Shown piece after piece: positions 1 through 9,202 of a DNA stretch of 64,000 bases. Where the stretch lies: contig CAJTYG010000001.1 of assembly GCA_910584155.1 (NCBI GenBank), forward strand, positions 206,023-270,022, read 5' to 3'. Both the position numbers and the translations under genes were made by a program. Origin of the DNA: an uncultured Christensenella sp. GTDB lineage: Bacteria; Bacillota; Clostridia; Christensenellales; CAG-917. A model generated the notes under the pieces. It saw nothing but the letters and a program-made list of their open reading frames with translations, did no database searches and was not told where the DNA came from. Positions within the stretch are counted from its first letter, which is position 1. Each line of letters opens with the position of its first letter.

Positions 1-720
1 ATGGGCGTGTCGAGAAAGCTCAACGAGCCTTTCTTTGTGCTCGCAACGCAAAACCCCATCGAGCAGGACGGCACATATCCGTTGCCCGAGGCGCAGATGG
101 ACCGTTTTATGTTCAAGCTCGTTGTCAAAAACCCCAATCTCGAGGAGCTTATGGCTATCGTCAATATGACGCAAAAGACTATGGCGGAGGTCGCCGAAAC
201 CGCATGTACGGGCGAGGAGCTGCTTGAAATGCGCAAAACCGCAAATCAGATACTTGTCGCAGAGGACGTTATGCGCTATGCTATGACGCTTTGCTCCGCA
301 ACTCACCCCGACAGCGACTGCGCAACGGAAGTCGCAAAAAAATACGTACGTCTCGGCGCAAGCCCCCGTGCAGGTCAGGCGCTCATTTCCGCAGCAAAGG
401 TGCGTGCGCTCATGCAGGGCAGATTCAACGTATCCTACAACGACCTCAACGAGCTTGCATACCCCGTGCTCCGTCACCGCATGAAGCTCAACTTTGAGGC
501 TATTGCAGAAAGAGTGGACCCCGATACCATCATCAAGATGATAATAAAAGAGCTCGGCAACAAGGGCAAGGCTGTTCAAACCGAGGCTGAGGAGAATAAG
601 CACGACGCCGAAAGCACCGAGATAAGCACGGAGACCACGACCGAGATAAAAACGGAAACTAAGATAGAAACCAAGACGGAAACCAAAAAGGTGAAGAAAG
701 GTCTGTTTGGGAGAAAATAA
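1..720 (+). CDS. MoxR-family AAA+ ATPase, C-terminal part (gene begins before the window)
   Basis: This is the C-terminal 239 residues of a MoxR-type AAA+ ATPase. The ATG at base 1 is internal: Walker A and most of the core lie upstream of the window. The sensor-1 region (LATQNP) and the sensor-2 motif (GASPRA, about residue 120) are visible. MoxR ATPases are thought to act as chaperones for vWA and metal-dependent complexes, and the next three genes (DUF58 and two vWA membrane proteins) are their usual partners. The stop codon overlaps the next ATG (TAATG), so translation is probably coupled. The last 40 residues are a Thr/Glu/Lys-rich low-complexity tail of short TET/KTE units, not part of the conserved fold and probably disordered. 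The family assignment is firm; the client is inferred from context. Confidence 0.93.
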   Translation: MGVSRKLNEPFFVLATQNPIEQDGTYPLPEAQMDRFMFKLVVKNPNLEELMAIVNMTQKTMAEVAETACTGEELLEMRKTANQILVAEDVMRYAMTLCSATHPDSDCATEVAKKYVRLGASPRAGQALISAAKVRALMQGRFNVSYNDLNELAYPVLRHRMKLNFEAIAERVDPDTIIKMIIKELGNKGKAVQTEAEENKHDAESTEISTETTTEIKTETKIETKTETKKVKKGLFGRK

Positions 721-1619
721 TGGCGATCTCTTACATAAACGACGCATTTTTCAGCAGGCTTGAAACGCTCGCTCTCAATCTCAAGGCGGATCTGGCAGGA
801 TTTTTCGGAGGAAAACACCTTGTCAGAACGCACGGTCAGACGGTGGAATTTGCCGACTACCGTGAGTATATGCTGGGCGACGACATCAGACGCATTGACT
901 GGAATCTGTACAGCCGTTTTGAAAAATTCTTCATCAAGCTTTTCACCGATGAAAGACAGATGCACACCCGCATTTTTTTGGACTGCTCCGCATCTATGGG
1001 GCAGGTCAGCGAAAGCAAGGGTGCATATGCGGTTGCGGTTGCAGCCGCACTCGGCTTTTTGTCCGTGCACAATATGGACAAGGTGTCTTTTCATCTGATG
1101 AGGGACAAAAGCATTGAAAACCCGTTTGGCACCATAGTGGGCAAACAGTCGTTTTTCCGTGCGATACGTCAGCTTGAAAAGACGGAGTTTGACGGAGAAA
1201 CCGAGATATCGCAGGCAATCACAAACAGCATTGACGACGGCACTAACGACGGGCTTGCGGTGATAATATCCGACTTTTTGACGGATAACGACTGGAAAAA
1301 AGCCGTTGACTATCTTTGCTATAAAAAAAGACAGATACTGCTTGTGCAGGTGCTCACTCCCGATGAGATAGAGCCTGTTTACAGCGGACGATTTAATCTT
1401 GTCGACGTAGAGTCGTCAGACCCTATGGACGATAGAAATATGAAACTGAGGATAACTCGCAGTATGCAGATCGCTTATGCGGAAGCGCTGAACGATTTGA
1501 TAGCGGATATTAGCTCTTTTTGCGCTTCGAGAGAGGCAAACTTCATCACCGCACGAACGGATGAGCCTGTAGAAAAGATGCTGTTTGGCGAGCTGCTTAA
1601 AAAAGGAATAATGTCATGA
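720..1619 (+). CDS. DUF58 domain protein (vWA-like), Bat-operon partner of MoxR
   Basis: A 299-residue soluble protein. The DUF58 signature is seen near residues 52-65 (GDDIRRIDWNLYSR), followed by a vWA-like core with FLDCSASMG near residue 88, which is a DxSxS metal-site motif. DUF58 proteins are almost always encoded beside MoxR and are thought to be brought to membrane vWA proteins by the ATPase. The start overlaps the moxR stop, and the end overlaps the next gene (ATGA at 1616-1619), so all four genes to 6293 look like one transcript. The exact biochemical role of the family is not established. Confidence 0.92.
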   Translation: MAISYINDAFFSRLETLALNLKADLAGFFGGKHLVRTHGQTVEFADYREYMLGDDIRRIDWNLYSRFEKFFIKLFTDERQMHTRIFLDCSASMGQVSESKGAYAVAVAAALGFLSVHNMDKVSFHLMRDKSIENPFGTIVGKQSFFRAIRQLEKTEFDGETEISQAITNSIDDGTNDGLAVIISDFLTDNDWKKAVDYLCYKKRQILLVQVLTPDEIEPVYSGRFNLVDVESSDPMDDRNMKLRITRSMQIAYAEALNDLIADISSFCASREANFITARTDEPVEKMLFGELLKKGIMS

Positions 1620-3520
1620 GTTTACTGATACCCTTAGGTTTATTGGGGCTGCTGTCCATAATTGCGCTTATATTGATTTATATCATTAAGCCGAATTATC
1701 AGCAAAAGAGGATTTCAAGCACATATGTTTGGAAGCTCAGTCTCAAATACAAAAAAAAGCGTATTCCCGTAAGCCGTTTGAGTCAAATTTTGATTTTTCT
1801 GTGTCAACTGCTCATACTTGCGCTTTGCGCAATGCTGTTGGCAAAGCCCGCTATTTTGGAGGAACGCATAGACTATAAGTCGGAAAGCGTGGTCATAATC
1901 GACGCTTCGGCAAGCATGATGGTGTCCGAAAACGGCGAGTCCCGCTTCGAGCGTGCCGTAGATCAGGTCAAAGACTTTGCAAACAACGTAATGGACAGCG
2001 ACGGAATACTGTCGGTCATCGTTGCCGACTATGACGCATACTTTTTGGCTCAGCGCTCGTCCTCGTCAGACTCGCAGCTCATAGAGGACAGCCTTGAGGA
2101 ACTGTATGCGGCAGGCACGAGCAAGTGTACATACGGCTCTGCGGATATCGAGGGCGCAGTCGAGCTTGCCGAGCAGGTGCTCGAAATAAACAGCAAGGCT
2201 GAAGTTTATCTTTATACTGCCACCAACTATATCAATAAAAACGGAATAAACGTTGTGAGCGTCGCCGAGGAGGACGAGTGGAACGCCGCTGTGCTTAATT
2301 GTAAGGCGACCGTCGAGGACGACAACTATTATTCCATCACTATCGACGCAGGCTGCTACGGCAGGGACGCAAACATCACGGTGTATTGCGACATATTCGG
2401 CGTCAACGACAATGATGAAAATGTGGAACGCATAAGCAAAACCCTGTTTTTTTACGCAGAAGAAAACGAAATGTCCATAAAGCTTACGACAAGCGATTTT
2501 TCCGGCGGACCCATTTATTCTTTTAAATATCTGCACGTATATATCGAGGACGCCGACGGATTTGAGTTTGACAATTCGTATTTCTATTACGGCGGACAGA
2601 GGCAGACAATAAGGATACAGTATGCAAGCTCCGATCCGAACAACTTCTTTGGGACTATCTGCCGTCTGTGGCGCAGACAGCTCAAGGATAAGTGGAATAT
2701 CGAATACAGCCTTTTGAGAAAAGAGGATAAATTTGAAGTTGAAGGCTTCGACCTTTACATATTTGAAAATACTATGCCCGAAAACGTGCCTACCGACGGA
2801 GTTGTGCTGTTGATAAATCCCGATATAGCGCCTATAAATTCCGGTCTGCGCCTCGGCGACAGAGTTGCGGTCAGCCCCGATTCTACGTTGGGACTTGGCA
2901 ACGAGCACAGTATAACCAATTTTGTAAACCCCGACAATATCACCATAGCAAATTACAGAAAACTCATTTCCTACGACGGCTACGACGAGCTGCTTTACTA
3001 TGCAAACGATCCCGTTATGCTGGTCAAAAACGAGGCACACTCAAAAATAGTGCTGTTTACCTTCAGCCTTAACTATTCAAATCTCAGCTTGCGTAAGGAA
3101 TTTGCTCTTATGATGTACAATATGTTTAACTATTTCATTCCTGCGACAATAACTGACTATGCGTTTGAGATAGGACAGACGGTCAGCCTCAACGCAAGAG
3201 GCGAGGACCTCAATATATCCGGCCCCAACGAGCTGTCCAAATATTTTGACGAGGTGCCTGCAGAGCTCAAAGTGGACAGCCCCGGCACGTACACTCTGAC
3301 GCAGACCGCAATGGACGGAAGCTACATCGTTGAGGAATTCTTTGTAAAGGTGCCGAATTTTGAGAGCAATATAACAAAGGAAGTGGACGCTTTGCCGCTT
3401 CTTAACGTGACAAATAAAAATGAGTATCAGGATAAGGACCTGCTCACATATTTTGCCGCAGCAATGGTTGCGCTGCTGTTTGTAGAATGGCTGCTGCAAT
3501 CGAGAGAGTATTTCAGATGA
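1616..3520 (+). CDS. BatA-like membrane protein with vWA domain
   Basis: A 634-residue protein with the BatA layout: a first membrane helix at about residues 5-24, a second at about 57-80, a vWA domain starting near residue 92 with an intact metal-site motif (VVIIDASASM), a long extracellular region, and a C-terminal helix near 612-628 (LLTYFAAAMVALLFVEWLL) with a short basic tail. The vWA domain should bind a divalent metal and a protein partner outside the membrane. AAAGGA lies upstream and the ATG overlaps the DUF58 stop. It probably forms a membrane complex with the next protein under MoxR control. Substrate and phenotype are unknown. Confidence 0.88.
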   Translation: MSLLIPLGLLGLLSIIALILIYIIKPNYQQKRISSTYVWKLSLKYKKKRIPVSRLSQILIFLCQLLILALCAMLLAKPAILEERIDYKSESVVIIDASASMMVSENGESRFERAVDQVKDFANNVMDSDGILSVIVADYDAYFLAQRSSSSDSQLIEDSLEELYAAGTSKCTYGSADIEGAVELAEQVLEINSKAEVYLYTATNYINKNGINVVSVAEEDEWNAAVLNCKATVEDDNYYSITIDAGCYGRDANITVYCDIFGVNDNDENVERISKTLFFYAEENEMSIKLTTSDFSGGPIYSFKYLHVYIEDADGFEFDNSYFYYGGQRQTIRIQYASSDPNNFFGTICRLWRRQLKDKWNIEYSLLRKEDKFEVEGFDLYIFENTMPENVPTDGVVLLINPDIAPINSGLRLGDRVAVSPDSTLGLGNEHSITNFVNPDNITIANYRKLISYDGYDELLYYANDPVMLVKNEAHSKIVLFTFSLNYSNLSLRKEFALMMYNMFNYFIPATITDYAFEIGQTVSLNARGEDLNISGPNELSKYFDEVPAELKVDSPGTYTLTQTAMDGSYIVEEFFVKVPNFESNITKEVDALPLLNVTNKNEYQDKDLLTYFAAAMVALLFVEWLLQSREYFR

Positions 3521-3533
3521 GGAGGGCAGGCAG

Positions 3534-6293
3534 ATGACAAATTTTGTTTTGACGTTTACACATCCGTGGCTGCTGTTTTTGCTTATACCCGCTATAGGCG
3601 TCGCACTGGTGCCGTTTTTCCTCATTCCAAAGAAGTACAGGCGCAACAGAAACAGGATAGCGTCGCTCGTGCTGCACTGCGTTGCAATTACGCTTGCGGT
3701 GATTTTGCTTTGCGGCGCTTCATACAGCTATTATATCCCCAACAAGGAAAACGAGCTCATTTTGCTTGTGGACTGCTCCCACAGCAGTGAAAGCTCCATT
3801 GCAGAAAAGGACGAATTTATTCAGTCCGTTGTCAATATAAGCGAGGATAACTATAAGATTGGTATAGTCAAATTCGGCTATGATCAGATATATGCCGCAG
3901 AGCTTTCAAACGATGCGGACGAGGTGTTTAAAAAATATCTGCAATCCGCCGATCCCGACACAAGCGCAACCGACGTTGCAGCGGCTTTGCAATATGCAAG
4001 CGGACTGTTCAAGTCGCCAAAGACAAGCAAGATAGTGCTTATCAGCGACGGTATCGAAACGGACGGAGCGGCAATGTCCGTCATCAAGCAGATTGCGGCA
4101 GAGGGAATAAAGGTCGACACCGCTTACTTCCCGAATAAATCGCACGACGAGGTGCAGATTGTGGGCGTCAAGATGCCTGAATACAAGCTGTCCGTAAATA
4201 ACGAATTTAAGATAGAGCTAAGCTTAAACAGCAACTACGGTCTTTCAGGCGATATATCCTTGCCCGATCTTGAGGAAAGCGGCATAGATATGGTGGATAT
4301 AATCGTTTATGACAACGACGTTGCAGGCGAGCCCATTCCCTGTATTTTGAAAAAGGGCGAGCAGACGGTCGAATTGCCATACAAATTTGACGTGCCGGGC
4401 ATACACAAGCTTAAATTTGAAATAAGAAATGCCAAGGACGTGTTAGCACAGAACAACAGCTATTATACCTATGTAAAGCTTGAGGATTTAAACAACATTC
4501 TGCTTATAGAGCGCAGAAGCGGCGAATCGCAGCCCTTGCAGGATTTGCTTGCCAACACCTACGGATATAATGTGACCGCACTCGGAATAGATCAGCACGT
4601 TGCGGATATCCCCAAAACAGTGAAAGAACTCTGCAAATACGAGCAGGTCATACTTGTTAATATTGCAAACAGCGATATGCCGTCCGGATTTGACGAAATT
4701 TTGTATAAGTACGTCAATCAGTTTGGCGGCGGTCTGTTTACGGTCGGCGGCGAAAACGACGAGGTGGACGGACAGCTCGTTCCTCACGCATATGACAGCA
4801 ACGACCTTGCAAATACGCTTTATGCCGAGATGTTGCCTGTGCAGGCTATCGATTATACGCCGCCTATTGCGCTTATGATAGTCATTGACTGCTCGGGTTC
4901 TATGAGCATGGGCAAGTTCGAGCAGGCGCAGACGGGCGCAAAGGCTTGCCTTGACTCGCTGTCCTCGAGAGACTTCTGCGGAGTAGTATCCTTTGATACT
5001 GACTCAAGCGAGGACATAAGCGTTTTGCCTGTGTCGCAAAAGGATAAAATCATAAAGGCTATCAACGAAGTCGGAAAGGGCGAGGGTGCAGGAAGCGGCG
5101 GCACGGTGTTTTCCACCGCAATAGACAACGCAGGCAGAGCGCTTGCGGCAGTCAACGTCGAGCGCAGACATATCATCATCGTGACGGACGGCAACCCGAC
5201 GGATACGCTCGAGGAATACGGCCCTATTATCGACAATAACGTGAAGAGCGGCATAACGATGTCCGTTGTCGGAATTCAGATCGACCCGAGCAACGTCGAA
5301 AATATGGAAAAGACCTGCGAGAGAGGCGGCGGAAAGTTTTATAATGTGCCCGCAAGCGAGCTTAACAATCTGCCCAACATTATGCACGACGATATGGAAG
5401 GCGAGGCGGTCGCAGGTATAAAGTACGGCGAGGAGTTTGTGCCCACCGTCAGAGACCATACCTCTATCTTTGCAGGCGTAGATATAAATGCTATACCTCC
5501 TCTCAGCGGCTATTACGGCACAAGAGTCAAGGACGGCAACGTGTTGGTACCTCTTATGGGCAAGTTTGTGCCTATATATGCAGAGTGGAAGTTCGGCGCA
5601 GGCTCCGTAGGCAGCTTTATGTGCGACCTCGAGGGCATCTGGTCGGAGAAATTTTTGGACGATATCACGGGACAAACGCTCATCTACAATATAGTAAAGG
5701 GGCTTTTCCCTGCGCAGGCGATAAAGACGGACGAAATAGACGCACTTGTGAGACAGGATAACCACACTGTGCAGATAAGCGTGTCATCGGTGCGCAGCGA
5801 GGGCGAAACTATAGCGGTCACCGTCACGCCTATCACCAATGAGGCGATAGAGTTTTACAGCGGCGGCATAGCGGTGTCGGCATCCGACGGGCTTTCGAGA
5901 TTTACGTGCGAGATAACCTGTCCGGGACTGTATGAAATAACAATAAACAAATTGGACGCAAACGGCGGCGTGCTTGCTACGCTCAAGCTCGACTATGCGT
6001 TCTCTTATTCGCAGGAATACAATTATTTCCCCACAAGAGAGCTTATTGGCGAAAAATTTATGGAAGCGCTGGCAACGGACGGACGTGGCATTGTCGTAGA
6101 ATATGCAATAGACGTCTTTGACGCATTTGACAAATACATTCACAGGACTGTCGATCCGAGGATAGGCTTGCTTATTGCCGTTATAGTGCTGTTCCTGCTT
6201 GACGTTGCGGTGCGCAAATTCAAGTTTAAATGGCCGCACGAGCTTATCAGGGAACACAGACAGAAAAAGAAGGCGGAGGAAAACAAAAACTGA
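3534..6293 (+). CDS. Large membrane protein with two vWA-type domains and a GATase-like segment
   Basis: A 919-residue protein started by a strong GAGGAGG site 13 bases after the previous gene. Two N-terminal membrane helices (about residues 10-28 and 42-66) are followed by a first vWA-like domain with a weak metal site (LLVDCSHSS), a segment near 320-430 that resembles the glutamine-amidotransferase-like fold of this family (ending FGGGLFTVGGEND), and a second vWA domain with a complete metal site (VIDCSGSMSMG, near 448). A C-terminal helix (about 880-900) and a basic tail close the protein. Related proteins are annotated as vWA/glutamine amidotransferase-like membrane proteins in MoxR operons. 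It is probably the main extracytoplasmic component of this Bat-like complex. Confidence 0.87.
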   Translation: MTNFVLTFTHPWLLFLLIPAIGVALVPFFLIPKKYRRNRNRIASLVLHCVAITLAVILLCGASYSYYIPNKENELILLVDCSHSSESSIAEKDEFIQSVVNISEDNYKIGIVKFGYDQIYAAELSNDADEVFKKYLQSADPDTSATDVAAALQYASGLFKSPKTSKIVLISDGIETDGAAMSVIKQIAAEGIKVDTAYFPNKSHDEVQIVGVKMPEYKLSVNNEFKIELSLNSNYGLSGDISLPDLEESGIDMVDIIVYDNDVAGEPIPCILKKGEQTVELPYKFDVPGIHKLKFEIRNAKDVLAQNNSYYTYVKLEDLNNILLIERRSGESQPLQDLLANTYGYNVTALGIDQHVADIPKTVKELCKYEQVILVNIANSDMPSGFDEILYKYVNQFGGGLFTVGGENDEVDGQLVPHAYDSNDLANTLYAEMLPVQAIDYTPPIALMIVIDCSGSMSMGKFEQAQTGAKACLDSLSSRDFCGVVSFDTDSSEDISVLPVSQKDKIIKAINEVGKGEGAGSGGTVFSTAIDNAGRALAAVNVERRHIIIVTDGNPTDTLEEYGPIIDNNVKSGITMSVVGIQIDPSNVENMEKTCERGGGKFYNVPASELNNLPNIMHDDMEGEAVAGIKYGEEFVPTVRDHTSIFAGVDINAIPPLSGYYGTRVKDGNVLVPLMGKFVPIYAEWKFGAGSVGSFMCDLEGIWSEKFLDDITGQTLIYNIVKGLFPAQAIKTDEIDALVRQDNHTVQISVSSVRSEGETIAVTVTPITNEAIEFYSGGIAVSASDGLSRFTCEITCPGLYEITINKLDANGGVLATLKLDYAFSYSQEYNYFPTRELIGEKFMEALATDGRGIVVEYAIDVFDAFDKYIHRTVDPRIGLLIAVIVLFLLDVAVRKFKFKWPHELIREHRQKKKAEENKN

Positions 6294-6337
6294 TGCGTCG
6301 CCCCTGCGGGAGGCAAGGCAGGTTTTGAGGAGAAAGC

Positions 6338-9175
6338 ATGAAAAAATTTCATTTTTTGATTTTAATATCCGTTGTCTTATGCGTGATACTTGCTTTTACG
6401 CTTATAGGCTGCAATAAAAATGCGCTTCCCCGTCCCACAGGGCTCAGCCTTGACGGACCGACGCTTACGCTTACGTGGAAGGAAATCAAGGGCGCAAGCT
6501 ATTACGTCGTCAATATAAGCGGCAACGGCGTAAACACTGACAAAAACACAAGAAAACCGTCCCTTTCTCTTGCAAATACGGGCTTGGAAGAGGGCGAGTA
6601 CAGCGTAAAGGTCAAGGCATGCGGCGACGGCAAGGAGAATACCGATTCGCCTTGGTCAGATGTGTTGACATATGCGCAGGATAAGGACAGCGGACTTACA
6701 TTTAAATTTACAAACAGAAATACCGAGGTAGAGGTCACGGGGCTCGGACGTGCGGACGGCAACGTGGTCGTGCCCGATACGTTCAGAGGCGTTCCCGTCA
6801 CAAGCATAGGCGACAGGGCATTTTCAGGCAAAAGCATGCTTAAGGGTATCGTTATCGGCAACAACGTCACAAAAATAGGTTCAAACGCATTTTACAACTG
6901 TACCTTCCTTGAGAGCATTACGCTTCCGCAAGGTCTTAAAGTCATAGGTGACAGAGCTTTTCAGAGCTGCAGACTGCTTGCAGGGAAGCTGACGCTTCCA
7001 AAAAACATCACCGCAATCGGCGAAAACGCCTTCGCATATTGCACTTCGCTTACGGAAATAGCTTTTGGCAGCAATGTGGAAACCATAGGTGTAAACGCCT
7101 TTGCATATTGTTCGTCGCTTGAAAGTATAACGATTCCCGACAGCGTGACGTCCATAGGCAACTCTGCGTTTTTTAGCTGCACGGGTGCAAAAACGCTCAG
7201 CTTGGGCAAGGGTGTGCAGAGCATTGGCGAATATGCCTTTGCGTCCTGCGACGGACTTAAGCAAATAAGCCTCAACGACGGCTTGAAAGCAATAGGCAAT
7301 TATGCGTTTGGAAGGTGTAACGGTCTTGAAAAGGTGGTGTTTTCAAACACGGTCGAAACCGTAGGCGAGGGCGCATTTTATCTTGACGAAAAGCTTGCAA
7401 ACGTCACGCTCGGCAGCGGTATCAAGCGCATAGCCGTGGGTGCGTTTTTGGATACTGCGATTTGGGAAAACGCCTCTAACGAGGTATATCTTTGCAATTG
7501 GTTTTTGGGCTGCAAGGACAAAACCATTTCATACATTCAGATTGCGGACGGCACGATAGGCATTGCAAACGCCGCACTGTCGGGCTTTGAAAATCTTCCG
7601 TCCGTTCAACTGCCAAACAGCGTCAAAATAATAGGCGACACCGCATTTGCGACCAGCAAGGTCACAACCGTCGTCATAGGCAGCGGAGTGGAGGAAATAG
7701 GCACGCAGGCGTTTTACAAGTGCGAGTCGCTTTCCACCGTAATACTCGGCGACTACGATTTCAATACGGGCAAAATGACGAACAGCAGCCTCAAGGTCAT
7801 AAACAGCTATGCTTTTATGAATTGCACGCTGCTTGCAAGCATAGAGATACCCGACACCGTCGAGATGATAAGCTCATATGCGTTTAACAATTCCGCACTG
7901 TATAAGCAGGCGGCAAACGGCATAGTGTATGCAGGCAACTGGGTGGTCGGGTGCGACAATACCCGTGCAAACGGCACCGTCGTGATAGAGGACGGCACCG
8001 TAGGCATAGCGAATTATGCTTTTTATAAATGCTCTAACATAACCGAAGTGCAGATACCCGAAAGCGTGACGACGATAGGCAGATCCGCATTCTATCAATG
8101 CTCTAAGCTGAGAAACGTCAACTTGCCGTCGCAGCTAAAGGAAATTGCAGATTATACCTTTTATGAATGTACCGTTCTCACATTGCCCGTGCTCCCGCAA
8201 ACGCTGAAGTCTATAGGACGTTCTGCCTTCTATAAATGTGCGCTGGCAAATGCGACGGGCGAGGACACCGACAACGACGTTCTCGTGATCCCCGACAGTG
8301 TGGAAACGATAGGTGATTTTGCATTTTTCGGCTGCGGATACGTCAGATACGACCTCGAAAATATGCTCGTTATAAAGTGCGGCATAGACGCAGTGATTTT
8401 CGGCAGCGGCGTAAAGCATATCGGCAACAACGCCTTCAACGGCGTCGCTTCGCTCAAGAGAGTGGAGTTTGGCAGCAATGTGCAGACTGTTGGCGATAAA
8501 GCGTTTTACAAGTGCGAGGCGATCACACAGGTCGTTTTAAACGAAGGTCTTAAGTCGATAGGCGCACGTGCGTTTTACGGCTGCAATAAGCTGACAAGCG
8601 TGGTTTTGCCAAACAGTCTGACTGCAATCGACGATTATGCCTTTTACAGATGTGCGGGCTTAAAGGATATTCACTTCGGCTCAAATGTGCAGACTATAGG
8701 CGACTTTGCATTCTTCGGCTGCGTAGGGCTGACAAGCTTCAGCGTGCCCAGCAGCGTAACGTCAATAGGCAGACAGGCTTTCAGAGCCTGTACGGGGCTA
8801 AAGAGCGTGGTGCTTACAAGCAATGTGACCGACATTGATATGCACGCATTTTACGGTTGTAGCTCGCTTACGATATATGCGCAGGACGCACAGGCAAAAG
8901 AGGGTTGGAACGAACGCTTTAACTCGAGCTACCGTCCTATCGTATGGGGCTGCGAGATAAGAGACGGCTATGTCTATGCGCTGACAATGGGTGCAAATAC
9001 CATAAGCTATCTCAACACCGTCAATACGCTTTCTGCGCCCGAGCGTGCGGGCTATAGGTTTGTAGGCTGGGCGACCTCGGAGGGTGCGACCGAAATAGAG
9101 TATTCAGCAGGAAATCTGGATAAGGTTGCAAACGGCACAAAGGTTTTTGCCGTTTGGGCAGTTGATAACGACTGA
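6338..9175 (+). CDS. Surface lipoprotein with BspA-type leucine-rich repeats
   Basis: A 945-residue lipoprotein preceded by GAGGAGAAAG. The signal peptide ends in a lipobox (LIGC, Cys about residue 26). Then come a fibronectin-III-like domain (about 30-115), a long array of LRR_5 (BspA/treponemal) repeats of about 23 residues with the cadence IG..AF..C..L..I..P, and a C-terminal Listeria-Bacteroides-type repeat (YRFVGWATSEG). Such proteins are exported and bind host or neighbouring cell components. It lies 44 bases after the Bat-like operon in the same orientation and no terminator was seen between them, so co-transcription is possible. The ligand cannot be read from sequence. Confidence 0.9.
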   Translation: MKKFHFLILISVVLCVILAFTLIGCNKNALPRPTGLSLDGPTLTLTWKEIKGASYYVVNISGNGVNTDKNTRKPSLSLANTGLEEGEYSVKVKACGDGKENTDSPWSDVLTYAQDKDSGLTFKFTNRNTEVEVTGLGRADGNVVVPDTFRGVPVTSIGDRAFSGKSMLKGIVIGNNVTKIGSNAFYNCTFLESITLPQGLKVIGDRAFQSCRLLAGKLTLPKNITAIGENAFAYCTSLTEIAFGSNVETIGVNAFAYCSSLESITIPDSVTSIGNSAFFSCTGAKTLSLGKGVQSIGEYAFASCDGLKQISLNDGLKAIGNYAFGRCNGLEKVVFSNTVETVGEGAFYLDEKLANVTLGSGIKRIAVGAFLDTAIWENASNEVYLCNWFLGCKDKTISYIQIADGTIGIANAALSGFENLPSVQLPNSVKIIGDTAFATSKVTTVVIGSGVEEIGTQAFYKCESLSTVILGDYDFNTGKMTNSSLKVINSYAFMNCTLLASIEIPDTVEMISSYAFNNSALYKQAANGIVYAGNWVVGCDNTRANGTVVIEDGTVGIANYAFYKCSNITEVQIPESVTTIGRSAFYQCSKLRNVNLPSQLKEIADYTFYECTVLTLPVLPQTLKSIGRSAFYKCALANATGEDTDNDVLVIPDSVETIGDFAFFGCGYVRYDLENMLVIKCGIDAVIFGSGVKHIGNNAFNGVASLKRVEFGSNVQTVGDKAFYKCEAITQVVLNEGLKSIGARAFYGCNKLTSVVLPNSLTAIDDYAFYRCAGLKDIHFGSNVQTIGDFAFFGCVGLTSFSVPSSVTSIGRQAFRACTGLKSVVLTSNVTDIDMHAFYGCSSLTIYAQDAQAKEGWNERFNSSYRPIVWGCEIRDGYVYALTMGANTISYLNTVNTLSAPERAGYRFVGWATSEGATEIEYSAGNLDKVANGTKVFAVWAVDND

Positions 9176-9202
9176 TGTTTTATGATAAAAGAAGGTGCGA
9201 CT

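Noticed and set aside
2066..3040. Long open frame on the minus strand (324 codons) opposite the BatA-like gene
   Set aside because: It lies entirely opposite a gene with clear vWA and membrane features, its product is cysteine-rich low-information sequence, and similar shadow frames occur opposite most GC-richer genes here.
5004..5765. Minus-strand frame of 253 codons opposite the large vWA protein
   Set aside because: Same reason: mirror of a strongly supported coding gene, no family features, no ribosome binding site.
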